32,959 bases of DNA, taken from positions 1-32,959 of the forward strand of contig CAKZLL010000539.1 of assembly GCA_937125475.1 (NCBI GenBank), read 5' to 3'. Source of the DNA: an uncultured Saprospiraceae bacterium. Lineage in GTDB: Bacteria; Bacteroidota; Bacteroidia; Chitinophagales; Saprospiraceae. Made by a program: the position numbers and the translations under genes. Of this stretch, positions 1 to 8,741 are shown in pieces. Position 1 is the stretch's first letter, and every line of letters begins with the position of its first letter. The notes beneath the pieces are model-generated. The model searched no databases. It was not told the DNA's origin and worked only from the letters and a program-made list of their open reading frames with translations.

Positions 1-77
1 GCAATCAAGCAATCAAGCAATCAAGCAATCAAGCAATCAAGCAATCAAGCAATCAAGCAATCAAGCAATCAAGCAAT
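1..77. repeat. 8-bp tandem repeat (GCAATCAA)n
   Basis: Nine complete copies of GCAATCAA plus GCAAT, with no mismatches, running from the first base of the window, so the array may continue upstream. Its last base is the first base of the stop codon of the lipoprotein gene read on the minus strand, so the array lies directly against the 3' end of that gene. Perfect short-unit arrays can change copy number by slippage. There are no unique spacers, so it is not a CRISPR array. Confidence 0.95.
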
Positions 78-592
78 TATTTCACCTCAAAAGCATTTTC
101 ATTATTCGTCTCATCACATTCAGTAATCGTTTGCCATGCATCGACATCAAAAACGATAAAAGGCGTAAAAGAAGTTTGTTTTTTAAGCGAAACTTTGATT
201 GTTCCTTTATAGGTTTTACCTGGTTCTAATTTACCATTATTTTTCGCCATAGCCTTATTATCTAAATAAACACCTCCAACCAAAACATCTCCTGGTTGTA
301 ATTTATTATCACTCGAAAAATACATCTTAATCGCTAAATTATCTTTTTTCTTCTTAGGCTTTAATCCAATTAAAGAAACTGCGGCATCTCCTTTGTTTAT
401 TAATGTATATTCAATATAAATATCTGATTTTTTACGCTCAATTTCCTTTAGCTCTAAAATATGCAAATCTGGACAGCCTTCATCCGCAAAAAAAGTAGGC
501 TCTTTATCTGTTACAATAGAAGCACTTGGAGTACATTGAGTAAAAAGAATAGATAGACTTAATAAAAGACCAATAAGTTTTATAGTTTTCAT
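77..592 (-). CDS. CARDB-like lipoprotein
   Basis: A 171-residue predicted lipoprotein. It opens with a short basic stretch, a hydrophobic core and a lipobox ending FTQC, so Cys20 would be lipidated after signal peptidase II cleavage. The mature part looks like one beta-sandwich of the CARDB (cell adhesion related, bacterial) type: an 'EYTLINKGDA' strand near residues 60-70, a 'LEPGKTYKG' turn near 122-130, and the C-terminal 'ECDETNNENAF' pattern typical of CARDB ends. CARDB domains usually occur in large surface proteins, so a single-domain lipoprotein is a minimal form. The function is unknown; a structural or binding role at the outer membrane is inference. The gene's stop codon overlaps the 8-bp tandem repeat. 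Confidence 0.75.
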   Translation of the reverse strand: MKTIKLIGLLLSLSILFTQCTPSASIVTDKEPTFFADEGCPDLHILELKEIERKKSDIYIEYTLINKGDAAVSLIGLKPKKKKDNLAIKMYFSSDNKLQPGDVLVGGVYLDNKAMAKNNGKLEPGKTYKGTIKVSLKKQTSFTPFIVFDVDAWQTITECDETNNENAFEVK

Positions 593-794
593 TTTCGCTA
601 GTCGTTAATTTTTATTTATTCATTGTAAATCATTACATAACAAATGAATAAATTATTTAATATGATAAATGATAATACCAGATAAGAGTACCGCAATATT
701 CTTACCAAAAAATATTATATAATATTATATTCAATATTTAAGTGATTTCCATTAATCACAAGACCATTTTAGTATAAAGTCTAATAAGAAAACG

Positions 795-1847
795 TTATTC
801 TTGTTTTTTAATAATGGCTTTTAAATCATTAATCAATTTCTTTCCTTGTGGTCGAATGCGATACTCTTTCAATATATCTGGATCATTCTGAGACAAGCAC
901 ATTAATATAAAATTATCTGCCAAGACCTCATCTGGATGAATAATATATTGTGTGTTTGTACCAATTTGTTCATAAAATTTCGCAATATTTTTGATCAAAA
1001 CATTAGTGTCTCCATTACGAGTTACTTTGACAGCTCCATTATCTACTTCAAATAAATTAAATTGCAAATATTGGAAAAAATCGGGTTCTGCTGGCATGAA
1101 ATTTAGCTTTTTAGAATAGATCAAAGGTATAGCAGTAATTTCCTGCCCTGTTGTTTTCCGATCTACTTTAATTCCATAATTATAATTCACACCATCAGGA
1201 TTTAAGAGGACGCGACGATCCAAAATTGGAGGAATAGTAGGAGGTGTAATCGGATAATAGCCAATATATTTATACAATTCATCACGCTTTTTAGGATTAT
1301 ATCTTGCATAGATATGAAAAATTTCGTGAATCATCGTTTTCAAAAAATCAGTTTCATCTTGCTGAACTAATGTATTAGAAGGAATGACAATTGCGTCTTC
1401 TCTAGTATAAAAAACACCTTCCCCATAATGATTCATATTACATTTGATCATCGTTATATTGGGAAGAAATATATTAGGATCAACAGCATTCACTAATTCA
1501 AAGGCCTTAGTGATTGTTTTAGTAACAAAAGCTCTTTCGCTATCAGTAAAATCCATGACACTTGATTGCAAATGCGCTTTATAATCTTTCAATAAAGTAG
1601 CTCGATCACCTCGACTCACCGAATTCATCTGGATTTGCATATCCAGTTTCTTTATTCGATCAAAAAAGCCTTCTACATCATCTTTGATGATTTGGGCTTG
1701 TCCAATCGCTAAATCTGCAAAAACAATTTGATGTGTTTTAGATAATTTTAAGGTATCACCAGTTACTGTATCTCCGCCATCTTTCGGTGCTCGACATCCT
1801 CCAATAAGAAGAAAGGCACTTATTCCAAAAATAAGTAGTTGTTTCAT
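795..1847 (-). CDS. Putative HExxH zinc-dependent lipoprotein
   Basis: A 350-residue predicted lipoprotein with a signal sequence ending LIGGC (Cys18 lipidated). Residues 172-181 read MIHEIFHIYA, a canonical HExxH zinc-binding helix (His174, Glu175, His178). A plausible third ligand is the glutamate in 'HPDEVLADNF' (Glu307), in a helical context like that of gluzincins. This points to a zinc metallopeptidase, or a catalytically related hydrolase, facing the periplasm or surface. I do not recognise a named family. It lies downstream of the WD40 gene on the same strand, 107 bp away, with a strong hairpin in the gap, so it may be separately expressed or attenuated. Peptidase function rests on the motif only. 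Confidence 0.65.
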   Translation of the reverse strand: MKQLLIFGISAFLLIGGCRAPKDGGDTVTGDTLKLSKTHQIVFADLAIGQAQIIKDDVEGFFDRIKKLDMQIQMNSVSRGDRATLLKDYKAHLQSSVMDFTDSERAFVTKTITKAFELVNAVDPNIFLPNITMIKCNMNHYGEGVFYTREDAIVIPSNTLVQQDETDFLKTMIHEIFHIYARYNPKKRDELYKYIGYYPITPPTIPPILDRRVLLNPDGVNYNYGIKVDRKTTGQEITAIPLIYSKKLNFMPAEPDFFQYLQFNLFEVDNGAVKVTRNGDTNVLIKNIAKFYEQIGTNTQYIIHPDEVLADNFILMCLSQNDPDILKEYRIRPQGKKLINDLKAIIKKQE

Positions 1848-1873
1848 AGTATTTTAATTGCTGTGGTTGTATG

Positions 1874-1907
1874 ATTTCACTCCACCATTCAAATGGTGAG
1901 GTGAAAT
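1874..1907. repeat. Hairpin between WD40 gene and lipoprotein gene
   Basis: Inverted repeat with 16-bp arms (1874-1889 and 1892-1907), 14 of 16 positions complementary, separated by only 2 bp. It lies between the 3' end of the minus-strand WD40 gene and the start of the next minus-strand gene. No T-tract follows on the minus strand, so it is not a typical intrinsic terminator. It could be a processing or attenuation site, or a protein-binding site. Confidence 0.7.
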
Positions 1908-1954
1908 ATGTGTGTTGGAATGACTGAATTTAATAAAAATAGTTTGCTGAAAAT

Positions 1955-4792
1955 TTACTTATTCATTTTTTTAAATTCATTTTTCATATTTTGATGCTGG
2001 GTTTCTGTGATTAATCCATTTTCTTTCAAGTTATTAAGTTCACCTCTAGCCCTTGCCATCATGCTTTTATTGACAGAATAAGTAAGGTTTTTTAATTTTT
2101 CATATAAAAATTTGGCTTCTAAATCCTTTCCTAAAATCATTAATATATGAGCATTATCTAATAAAACTTCTCCATTATTAGGAGCTAATTCGATGGCTCT
2201 ATCAATTAACTTTTGTGGTTCAATAGTGCTAGAAGGTGCTTGAACTAACTTTGCTAAGGCTAATTTAGCATATAAAGCAGCCGCTTGATTAAAATCATAA
2301 ACTGTATGATCTGATAGGACAGTGATCTTATCATGAACGGTTCTTGCTTTTTCTAAATAAACTAAATCATTGATTTTAGTACCTTGCTCCTCCAAATAAT
2401 AAGCTAATTTCCGCAAGGTTTCAATATCTTTTTTATCTGGGCTTTCTTCAATATTGAGTTGGGTGACATCTTTAATACCAAACTTGATTTTATCTAAAAT
2501 AGTAATATTTTCAAAATGATTATTTTCTAAAAATCCTTCTAAAGTATAAAATAAAGCCGCACCATGTTTTTCTGTTCCTGTCAAGATATAGTGCATATTT
2601 GGATCAATATCAATAGAATAAATATCGCTTTCATGTTCATAGACTTGCAATAAATTCCCTGACGTATGCCACAGTCGCGCTTGATTATCTCCTCCAACAG
2701 TTAAGAATAAATCACGTTTATTCTTAACAAAAACAATATCATAAACATAATTACCTGTTCGAAAATTGCGTACAATTTCGCCTGTACCCGTATCCCAAAG
2801 TCGAATACCATCTATTCCTGCAGAAATCAATTGGCCAGGTTCTGAACCATATTCCACAGCATAAATTTTATCATTATGACCGCTTAAACCCTTAATAAAT
2901 TGCCCGTCTTTTGTCCAAAGGAAAATATTCTTATCCCAGCTACTAGTCGCAATAGTATCTTGTGTAGGAGAAAAATCAACCGATAAAACATCACTCGAAT
3001 GTTTTTTGAATTTTGTTAATAATTTACCTTGAATATCCCACAAGATAGCCACGTTATCTCGACCGCCAGATAATATTTGCTTGCCATCTTTAGAAAATTT
3101 AATGACTTTAACTGTTCCTGTATGCCCTTTATATTCATACAATTTTTTGCCTTCCAAGTTATAAACGGCTATCTTTTTTCCATATGCTACTCCAATTGCA
3201 TCACCTGATGGATGAAATGCAACAGCTTCTACATCCGCTGGAAATCGGTACTTTCGGATTTGTTTTTTTGATTTTATATTCCAAAGCAAAACTGAATTAT
3301 CCCAACTCCCCGTAATCGCTTGTTCGCCATTAGGCGAAAATGCAACAGCTTGAATTCTATTCTTCTGAGTTGTAAAGTTTTTAATATTTCGTTTGAGGTG
3401 CAAATCCCAAATTCTTGCTTCTGTATCTCGACCTCCAGAAAGGATATATTGTCCATTTTGAGAATAAGCCAACCCTAAAACATAATCTTCATGACCAATA
3501 AAAGTTCGGACATTTTTTTCGGTTTTTAAATCCCAAAGGCGAACCGAACTATCCCAACTACTCGAAGCTAATGTATCTCCTGAGGGCGAAAATGCTACAT
3601 TTACAACTGTACCACTATGTCCTTCTAATATTTGCAATGGCTCACTCATTTTATTAGCATTCCAGATTCGTATTTTTTCATCCCGACATCCAGTTGCTAT
3701 TATATTGTCCGCTTTGGGCGAAAATGTCAAACCATAAACATAATCCTCATGAGTAAAAGTTGAAATCGCACTGCCCGTTTTTATATTCCAAACCTTAACC
3801 GTATTATCTCGGCTTGCTGTTGCGATATATCGATCACTTTTTTTAGAAAAATCTACTGCATAAATATTTCCTTGATGCCCGTCTTTATCAAATGTTTTAA
3901 TATAATTTCCGTCATTATCCCAAAGAATAGCCGTTTTATCTCGGCTTCCTGTCAGGATATATTGACCATTAGGAGAGTATTTTACATCATTTACATCAGC
4001 GAGATGCTTCCGTAATACACGAATAGTATCTCCACTTGCGATATCCCAAATAATGGCGGTTGTATCATCAGAAGCAGTCACCAAATGTTGTCCATTCGGA
4101 GAAAAATCAATGGCATTGATGACACGTGTATGCCCAGTCATGGTTTTTTTCAAATTGCCTTTCATATCCCACAATCGAATAAATTTATCCATACCGACCG
4201 TCGCAATATTTTTTCCATTAGGCGAAAACGCTAAATCATAAACGGTACCTCGATGAGACAATTTCTTATTAGAAAAGTTATTTCTCCTAAAAATCAAGCG
4301 ACTTAATTGGTCAATACTAATATCTTTAGGTGTTTCACTTTTTGCCGCTAAGGCTAATTTTAATGCTAATTCGGGGGCGACTTCTTCATTTTGCATCGCT
4401 AAGGCAACAAGGCCATTGGCTTTACTTTTTTTCTCAACTTCCTTTTTGGCATCTTCTGCCCAATCTTTGAGCATATTTGAATAAACTGTTCCACCAATTA
4501 GCCCCACAATGACTAGTACCAAAGCAACAATTGAAGTAATCCTTTGATTTCGCCTAACTCGGCGACTTTTCTCTATATACTTATACTGATCTTCTTTGAC
4601 TAAATCATCTAGGTCTTTTTCGAATGGCTCAATAAAATTAAGTTCTTTTCGGCTCAGAAGCGTCCGAGTTTCCTTGAAGGCAGCATGACGTTCCCCTACC
4701 AAACGAATAACACGTAAAAGCATCTTATCTTCCGAAGATCCTTTTTCATAAATTTTCTTTGCTAATGCATCATGTGCTATTTCTATCCTCAT
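1955..4792 (-). CDS. Membrane-anchored WD40 protein with STAND-like N-terminal remnant
   Basis: A 945-residue protein. Residues 1-75 begin 'IEIAHDALAKKIYEK', matching the helical region that normally lies just after the NTPase core in STAND-type (nSTAND) WD40 proteins. One transmembrane helix follows at about 85-105, then a short coiled-coil-like segment with 'ALALKLALAAKSE'-type helices to about 165. From about 179 to 770 I count 14 WD40 repeats (GH...V..V.FSPNG.....GS.D...RLWD), enough for two seven-bladed propellers. The last 150 residues are helical and TPR-like ('AIELAPNNGEVLLDNAHILM'). The STAND NTPase core that usually precedes the first segment is absent: no P-loop occurs in the protein and no gene for one lies immediately upstream. 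Probable role is a scaffold or sensor with the propellers on one side of a membrane; partners are unknown. Confidence 0.85.
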   Translation of the reverse strand: MRIEIAHDALAKKIYEKGSSEDKMLLRVIRLVGERHAAFKETRTLLSRKELNFIEPFEKDLDDLVKEDQYKYIEKSRRVRRNQRITSIVALVLVIVGLIGGTVYSNMLKDWAEDAKKEVEKKSKANGLVALAMQNEEVAPELALKLALAAKSETPKDISIDQLSRLIFRRNNFSNKKLSHRGTVYDLAFSPNGKNIATVGMDKFIRLWDMKGNLKKTMTGHTRVINAIDFSPNGQHLVTASDDTTAIIWDIASGDTIRVLRKHLADVNDVKYSPNGQYILTGSRDKTAILWDNDGNYIKTFDKDGHQGNIYAVDFSKKSDRYIATASRDNTVKVWNIKTGSAISTFTHEDYVYGLTFSPKADNIIATGCRDEKIRIWNANKMSEPLQILEGHSGTVVNVAFSPSGDTLASSSWDSSVRLWDLKTEKNVRTFIGHEDYVLGLAYSQNGQYILSGGRDTEARIWDLHLKRNIKNFTTQKNRIQAVAFSPNGEQAITGSWDNSVLLWNIKSKKQIRKYRFPADVEAVAFHPSGDAIGVAYGKKIAVYNLEGKKLYEYKGHTGTVKVIKFSKDGKQILSGGRDNVAILWDIQGKLLTKFKKHSSDVLSVDFSPTQDTIATSSWDKNIFLWTKDGQFIKGLSGHNDKIYAVEYGSEPGQLISAGIDGIRLWDTGTGEIVRNFRTGNYVYDIVFVKNKRDLFLTVGGDNQARLWHTSGNLLQVYEHESDIYSIDIDPNMHYILTGTEKHGAALFYTLEGFLENNHFENITILDKIKFGIKDVTQLNIEESPDKKDIETLRKLAYYLEEQGTKINDLVYLEKARTVHDKITVLSDHTVYDFNQAAALYAKLALAKLVQAPSSTIEPQKLIDRAIELAPNNGEVLLDNAHILMILGKDLEAKFLYEKLKNLTYSVNKSMMARARGELNNLKENGLITETQHQNMKNEFKKMNK

Positions 4793-5376
4793 TTAGTGTA
4801 GTTGATAATTTGGCAATGGATAATAAATAATGAATGATATGATTTTAGGGAGCGCGCAAAAAATAATCCACCCGTCTTGCTATGAGTTTTACTTTTTATT
4901 TTGTTGCCTTTTTCTTGTATAACTCGCTATGCTGCGTAAAATGCGCCTTGTAAAAAATAAAACTCATCACGGAATCTTGGATAGGCTATTTATTTCTTTG
5001 TCCCTTATTTAGCATAAATGTACAGAAAAGATGGATAATTCCATAAAAACACCTTAAAAAACTATCAAGATTAAGGTTTTGAAAATCAATACTCTACCCG
5101 ATTATTTTTAATTAAACTCAAAAAATAGGACGTTAGAATAGGTAGGTTTTTCTAAACTTCACAAATGGAATTAATTTTTTAATTAATTTTACTTTCTCTG
5201 CCACTTTCCGCAAATAATTGTCATAACTGTTATATCATATTAATTTCGATAAACAGTGCCGTAGCTCTGCTGCTATATAATAGAATTGTTAGATTGTTTG
5301 TAGAAAATGGTTATGAATGGAAAATAAAGCACCTTTATGTAGGATATTGGAAAACTATCAATTAGAACCTTAACTA
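4793..5376. other. Intergenic region between divergent WD40 and pbpC genes
   Basis: This 584-bp region must hold the promoters of both divergent genes, but I cannot point to a convincing TAnnTTTG box. It contains the imperfect inverted repeat at 4882-4967 and is otherwise AT-rich. No coding frame of note and no RNA gene was seen. Confidence 0.6.
4882..4967. repeat. Inverted repeat, possible mobile-element remnant
   Basis: Arms at 4882-4897 (begins ATGAGTTTTA) and 4952-4967 (ends TAAAACTCAT), complementary at 15 of 16 positions, enclose 54 bp. Weaker complementarity continues outward on both sides. The enclosed segment is richer in CG and GC steps than its surroundings. It could be a small non-autonomous element or a degenerate hairpin repeat; no target duplication is clear. 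Confidence 0.5.
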
Positions 5377-7845
5377 ATGCAACAAAAAATTGTTTTACTC
5401 ATTTTTACCGTTTTTGGTGTTTTGTATGCCTTTTTTAAAAAAATAGAAGAGGCATTTAGGATGATTTTTCCTACTAATAGGCATTGGCAACTGACATTAT
5501 TGGTTGTTTTTAGTAGTTGGTATTGCTTTTTTTCCTTGCCTGCTCAACTATTTTCTGATCCTATTTCAGTGGTTCTAGAGGATAAGAACGAAGAATTGTT
5601 AGGCGCTCGAATTGCTAAAGATGGGCAATGGCGTTTCCCAAATGTAGATACTATCCCAGAGAAATTTGCGAAAGCATTAGTAACTTTTGAGGATCGACGA
5701 TTTTATGCTCACATCGGAATTGATCCTATTGGAATTGGTCGGGCGATTAGCCAAAATATTAGAAATCAGTCGATTGTAAGCGGAGGAAGTACTTTGACCA
5801 TGCAAGTTTTGCGGATGTCAAGGAAAGGCAAATCACGTAATATTTGGCAAAAAATAACAGAAGCTATCCTAGCAACACGCCTCGAATTACGCTCCTCTAA
5901 AGAGGAGATTTTAAAAGAATATGCTTCAAATGCACCTTTCGGAGGTAATGTTGTTGGTATTTCTGCGGCATCTTGGCGATATTTTGGTAAAAAACCACAA
6001 CTTCTTTCTTGGGGTGAAGCGGCTACGCTAGCGGTTTTGCCTAATGCGCCCGCGCTTATTCATCCTGGTCGAAATCGAGATGCGCTTTATGCTAAACGCA
6101 ATCGGTTGTTAGATCGGTTGTTGACCGATGGCGCAATTGATTCTTTGACTTGCGATTTGGCGAAAGCCGAACCTTTACCCGACAAACCTTTGCCTTTGCC
6201 GCGTTTAGCGTCTCATTTGTTGGAAAGAGCCAAGCGCGAAGTATTCAGAAAGGATAAAAGTAAGGCACGTATTCAAACAACTATCGACAAAAATTTACAG
6301 ATTTTTACAAATAGTATTGTTAAAAAACATCATTCTTTCCTTTCGGCTAATAGTATTAATAATATCTCAGTGGTCGTGACGGAAGTAGAAACAGGAAATG
6401 TTTTGGCTTATGTCGGAAATGTTCACAATCAAATCAATGATGAACATGGACACGAAGTTGATGTTGTGACTGCGGCTCGAAGTTCGGGAAGTATTTTGAA
6501 GCCTTTGCTTTATGGATTAATGATTAATGAAGGACATTTGTTACCGACGAATATTTTGCCTGATATTCCGACGCAAATGAAGAATTATCGCCCAAAAAAT
6601 TATTCAGAAACCTATGAAGGCACTGTACCTGCCGATATTGCCTTAGCGCGTTCGCTTAATGTGCCTGCTGTGCGAATGCTGCAAAAATATGGTTTAGAAA
6701 AATTTCATTTTTACCTGCGAAAGATGGGCTTTACAACGATTAACCACCCGCCAGAATATTATGGTTTACCACTTATTTTGGGTGGAGCAGAGGTGAAACT
6801 TTGGGATTTGATGGGGGTTTATTCTAGTATGGCGCGTTCGCTCAATCATTTTTCTGAGTATGATGGGCGTTATCATTTGAATGATTTTAGAGCGCCAAAC
6901 TATATGAAAAATACAAAAATACCATTACCAAAACGGCATGAACTCCTCAAAGAAGCACCTATAATGAATGCTGCAGCTACTTGGGCAACATTCGAAGCAA
7001 TGTTAAAAGTAGAGCGACCAACGGAAGATGGGGCATGGGAATTATTTGAATCGCGTCGAAGAATTGCATGGAAAACAGGAACGAGTTTTGGTTTTCGGGA
7101 TGCTTGGGCAGTTGGTGTTTCTCCTAAATATACGGTTGGTGTTTGGGTAGGAAATGCAGATGGCGAAGGACGACCAGGATTAGTTGGTGTATTGGCTGCT
7201 GCGCCTATTTTGTTTGATATATTTAACTATCTCGGTGCAAGTGAATGGTTTGAAAAACCTTATGATGAGATGAAAGGCATGCTTATTTGCCATGAAAGCG
7301 GTTATTTAGCTAAGGATTATTGTCCTAAAGTTGATACGCTTTTAATGCCTCGAATGGGAGAATATACCAAGAGTTGTCCTTATCATAAAATAATACATTT
7401 GGATGCTTCCGCAAAATGGCAGGTTCATAGCGATTGTGAATTGCCTTCTAAAATGAAACATGTTCCTTGGTTTGTTTTGCCGCCTGTGGAAGAGTATTAT
7501 TATAAATTTAATCATCCTAATTATGTAGCTTTACCAGCGTATCGTGCGGATTGTTTGGCGAGTTTGCCAGACCGAGATCAACCGATGGAGTTAATTTATC
7601 CGAAGCGAATTTCTAAAATTTATATCCCGATTGATTTAAATGGTGAAGCTGGACAAACTGTCTTTAAAGTTGCTCACCGAAATGGAAATGCAGCTATTTA
7701 TTGGCATTTAGATAATGAATTTTTAGGCGCAACGAGTACTTTCCATGAGATGGCTTTTCGTCCATCAGAAGGAAAACACCTACTTACTTTAGTGGATGAA
7801 GAAGGCAATACCTTGACACAAAACTTTGAAATGTTGAGTAAGTAA
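5377..7845 (+). CDS. pbpC: Penicillin-binding protein 1C (peptidoglycan glycosyltransferase/transpeptidase)
   Basis: Bifunctional class A penicillin-binding protein of the PBP1C type, 822 residues. The GT51 glycosyltransferase domain (about 85-250) has catalytic Glu105 in 'FEDRRFYAHIGID' and the 'GGSTLTMQ' motif at 136-143. The transpeptidase domain (about 325-640) shows SxxK at Ser372-Lys375, SxN at 426-428 and KTG at 566-568. The C-terminal 90 residues ('GQTVFKVAHRNG...FLGAT...FRPSEGKHLLTLVD') match the BiPBP_C domain. It would polymerise and crosslink peptidoglycan in the periplasm. The normal anchor is the helix at about 38-58. The first 28 residues add a second hydrophobic stretch, so Met29 (5461) is a possible alternative start. 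In many bacteria pbpC pairs with an alpha-2-macroglobulin gene; none is adjacent here. Confidence 0.93.
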   Translation: MQQKIVLLIFTVFGVLYAFFKKIEEAFRMIFPTNRHWQLTLLVVFSSWYCFFSLPAQLFSDPISVVLEDKNEELLGARIAKDGQWRFPNVDTIPEKFAKALVTFEDRRFYAHIGIDPIGIGRAISQNIRNQSIVSGGSTLTMQVLRMSRKGKSRNIWQKITEAILATRLELRSSKEEILKEYASNAPFGGNVVGISAASWRYFGKKPQLLSWGEAATLAVLPNAPALIHPGRNRDALYAKRNRLLDRLLTDGAIDSLTCDLAKAEPLPDKPLPLPRLASHLLERAKREVFRKDKSKARIQTTIDKNLQIFTNSIVKKHHSFLSANSINNISVVVTEVETGNVLAYVGNVHNQINDEHGHEVDVVTAARSSGSILKPLLYGLMINEGHLLPTNILPDIPTQMKNYRPKNYSETYEGTVPADIALARSLNVPAVRMLQKYGLEKFHFYLRKMGFTTINHPPEYYGLPLILGGAEVKLWDLMGVYSSMARSLNHFSEYDGRYHLNDFRAPNYMKNTKIPLPKRHELLKEAPIMNAAATWATFEAMLKVERPTEDGAWELFESRRRIAWKTGTSFGFRDAWAVGVSPKYTVGVWVGNADGEGRPGLVGVLAAAPILFDIFNYLGASEWFEKPYDEMKGMLICHESGYLAKDYCPKVDTLLMPRMGEYTKSCPYHKIIHLDASAKWQVHSDCELPSKMKHVPWFVLPPVEEYYYKFNHPNYVALPAYRADCLASLPDRDQPMELIYPKRISKIYIPIDLNGEAGQTVFKVAHRNGNAAIYWHLDNEFLGATSTFHEMAFRPSEGKHLLTLVDEEGNTLTQNFEMLSK

Positions 7846-7961
7846 TTTAGTTGGCGTTTGAAAATGTTATGGAATAAGATAAAAAAGGTGTCAGGTGTTA
7901 GTTTAAATAGATTGCTAATTTTTATTAATACCTGAATCTTCCCCCTTTAAAATTAAAACAA

Positions 7962-8348
7962 ATGAATACTGATAATATTCTAGATAGTGTCGAAAAAGCA
8001 GTTCATCGCCCATTTTATACGTTGAAAAGTATTAGATACTTAAAATATACAGTATCAATTGGACTCTTTTGGGCATTAGCGCTATCAGTTATGATGATTT
8101 TTCAATTAGAAGTTCAGTTTATAGGCACATTAATTTTCCTTTTTCTGTTGTTTATTTCGTTTTTAGGAGTAGTAGGTTTAGGATCAATTGGTTTATATTA
8201 TTTAATCTCTTCTTACAAAAAAGGAGAAGAAAGAGATGATATTCAAAGAAATACATTACTCGTTTTAGGGGCTTTAGTTGGGGCTTTCTTTATTGCATCT
8301 CTTGTTTTTTTAGGGTTTTTAATGAATTTTTTAATTACGTCCAATTAA
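7962..8348 (+). CDS. Small membrane protein, SYRKxEER family, paralog 1
   Basis: A 128-residue hydrophobic protein of unknown function, first of four tandem paralogs (7962-9888). It has a short hydrophilic N-terminus 'MNTDNILDSVEKAV', three or four transmembrane segments (about 28-48, 50-85 as one long or two short helices, and 97-125), and a positively charged loop 'SSYKKGEERDDIQR' between the second and last hydrophobic blocks. The same loop pattern, (Y/F)(K/R)KxE(E/K)(R/T), occurs at the same place in all four copies. No signal peptide or catalytic motif is visible. It is separated from the other three paralogs by an inverted-repeat element at 8461-8696. Confidence 0.8.
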   Translation: MNTDNILDSVEKAVHRPFYTLKSIRYLKYTVSIGLFWALALSVMMIFQLEVQFIGTLIFLFLLFISFLGVVGLGSIGLYYLISSYKKGEERDDIQRNTLLVLGALVGAFFIASLVFLGFLMNFLITSN

Positions 8349-8741
8349 AAACCTATCATTCTATTTCGATTTTATTTTATCAAAAACAAAAAAACATACT
8401 CAAAAAATTATATAGTCACTTCAATTTTGCTGATATTATTTTCTTTCGGTACATTTGACTACACTGTAATAAAAGTTTTATGATATTTTAGTTGCAGCAC
8501 AACGTCACCGTTTGTAGAAAATGATTAAGAAGTTAAATTTTAGGTACAGCGTACCGATACGAAATGCAAGTGTTTGATTAACAATATGTTATGTTTTGGT
8601 ATCGGTGCGCTGCACCTAAAAAGATCTATTTACTTATAGCTAGAAATGGTATCGGTTCTCTGAACCTAGATCTTAAATAACTTTTGTTACAGTGTATTGA
8701 CTATATAACCAACTTATTATTTATCCTTTAAACATTAATCA
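8349..8741. other. Intergenic region containing an inverted-repeat element
   Basis: The 393-bp gap between paralogs 1 and 2 is mostly filled by the element at 8461-8696. The flanks (8349-8454 and 8703-8741) are AT-rich and hold nothing recognisable. Removing the element and one flanking repeat would shrink the gap to about 150 bp. Confidence 0.7.
8461..8696. mobile_element. MITE-like inverted-repeat element with flanking TTGACT repeats
   Basis: Ends are terminal inverted repeats: 8460-8477 (TACACTGTAATAAAAGTT) and 8679-8696, complementary at 17 of 18 positions. The element is flanked by direct repeats TTGACT at 8455-8460 and 8697-8702 (TTGACTA if one more base is counted), as expected for a target-site duplication. 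Inside are three copies of a motif of about 21 bp: 8541-8560 on one strand, and 8598-8618 and 8648-8668 on the other, core GGTATCGGT...ACCTA. The first two form a long inverted repeat. There is no transposase gene, so any mobility would need one supplied in trans. The exact boundary is uncertain by one or two bases. Confidence 0.75.

Noticed and set aside
1..77. CRISPR array
   Set aside because: The 8-bp unit repeats without unique spacers, so it is a microsatellite-like array.
1874..1907. Intrinsic terminator of the WD40 gene
   Set aside because: The hairpin is strong but no T-tract follows on the minus strand.
3274..3456. Minus-strand short frame inside the WD40 gene
   Set aside because: Out-of-frame reading of WD40 repeat codons.
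4053..4241. Plus-strand short frame inside the WD40 gene
   Set aside because: Antisense shadow of repetitive WD40 coding sequence.
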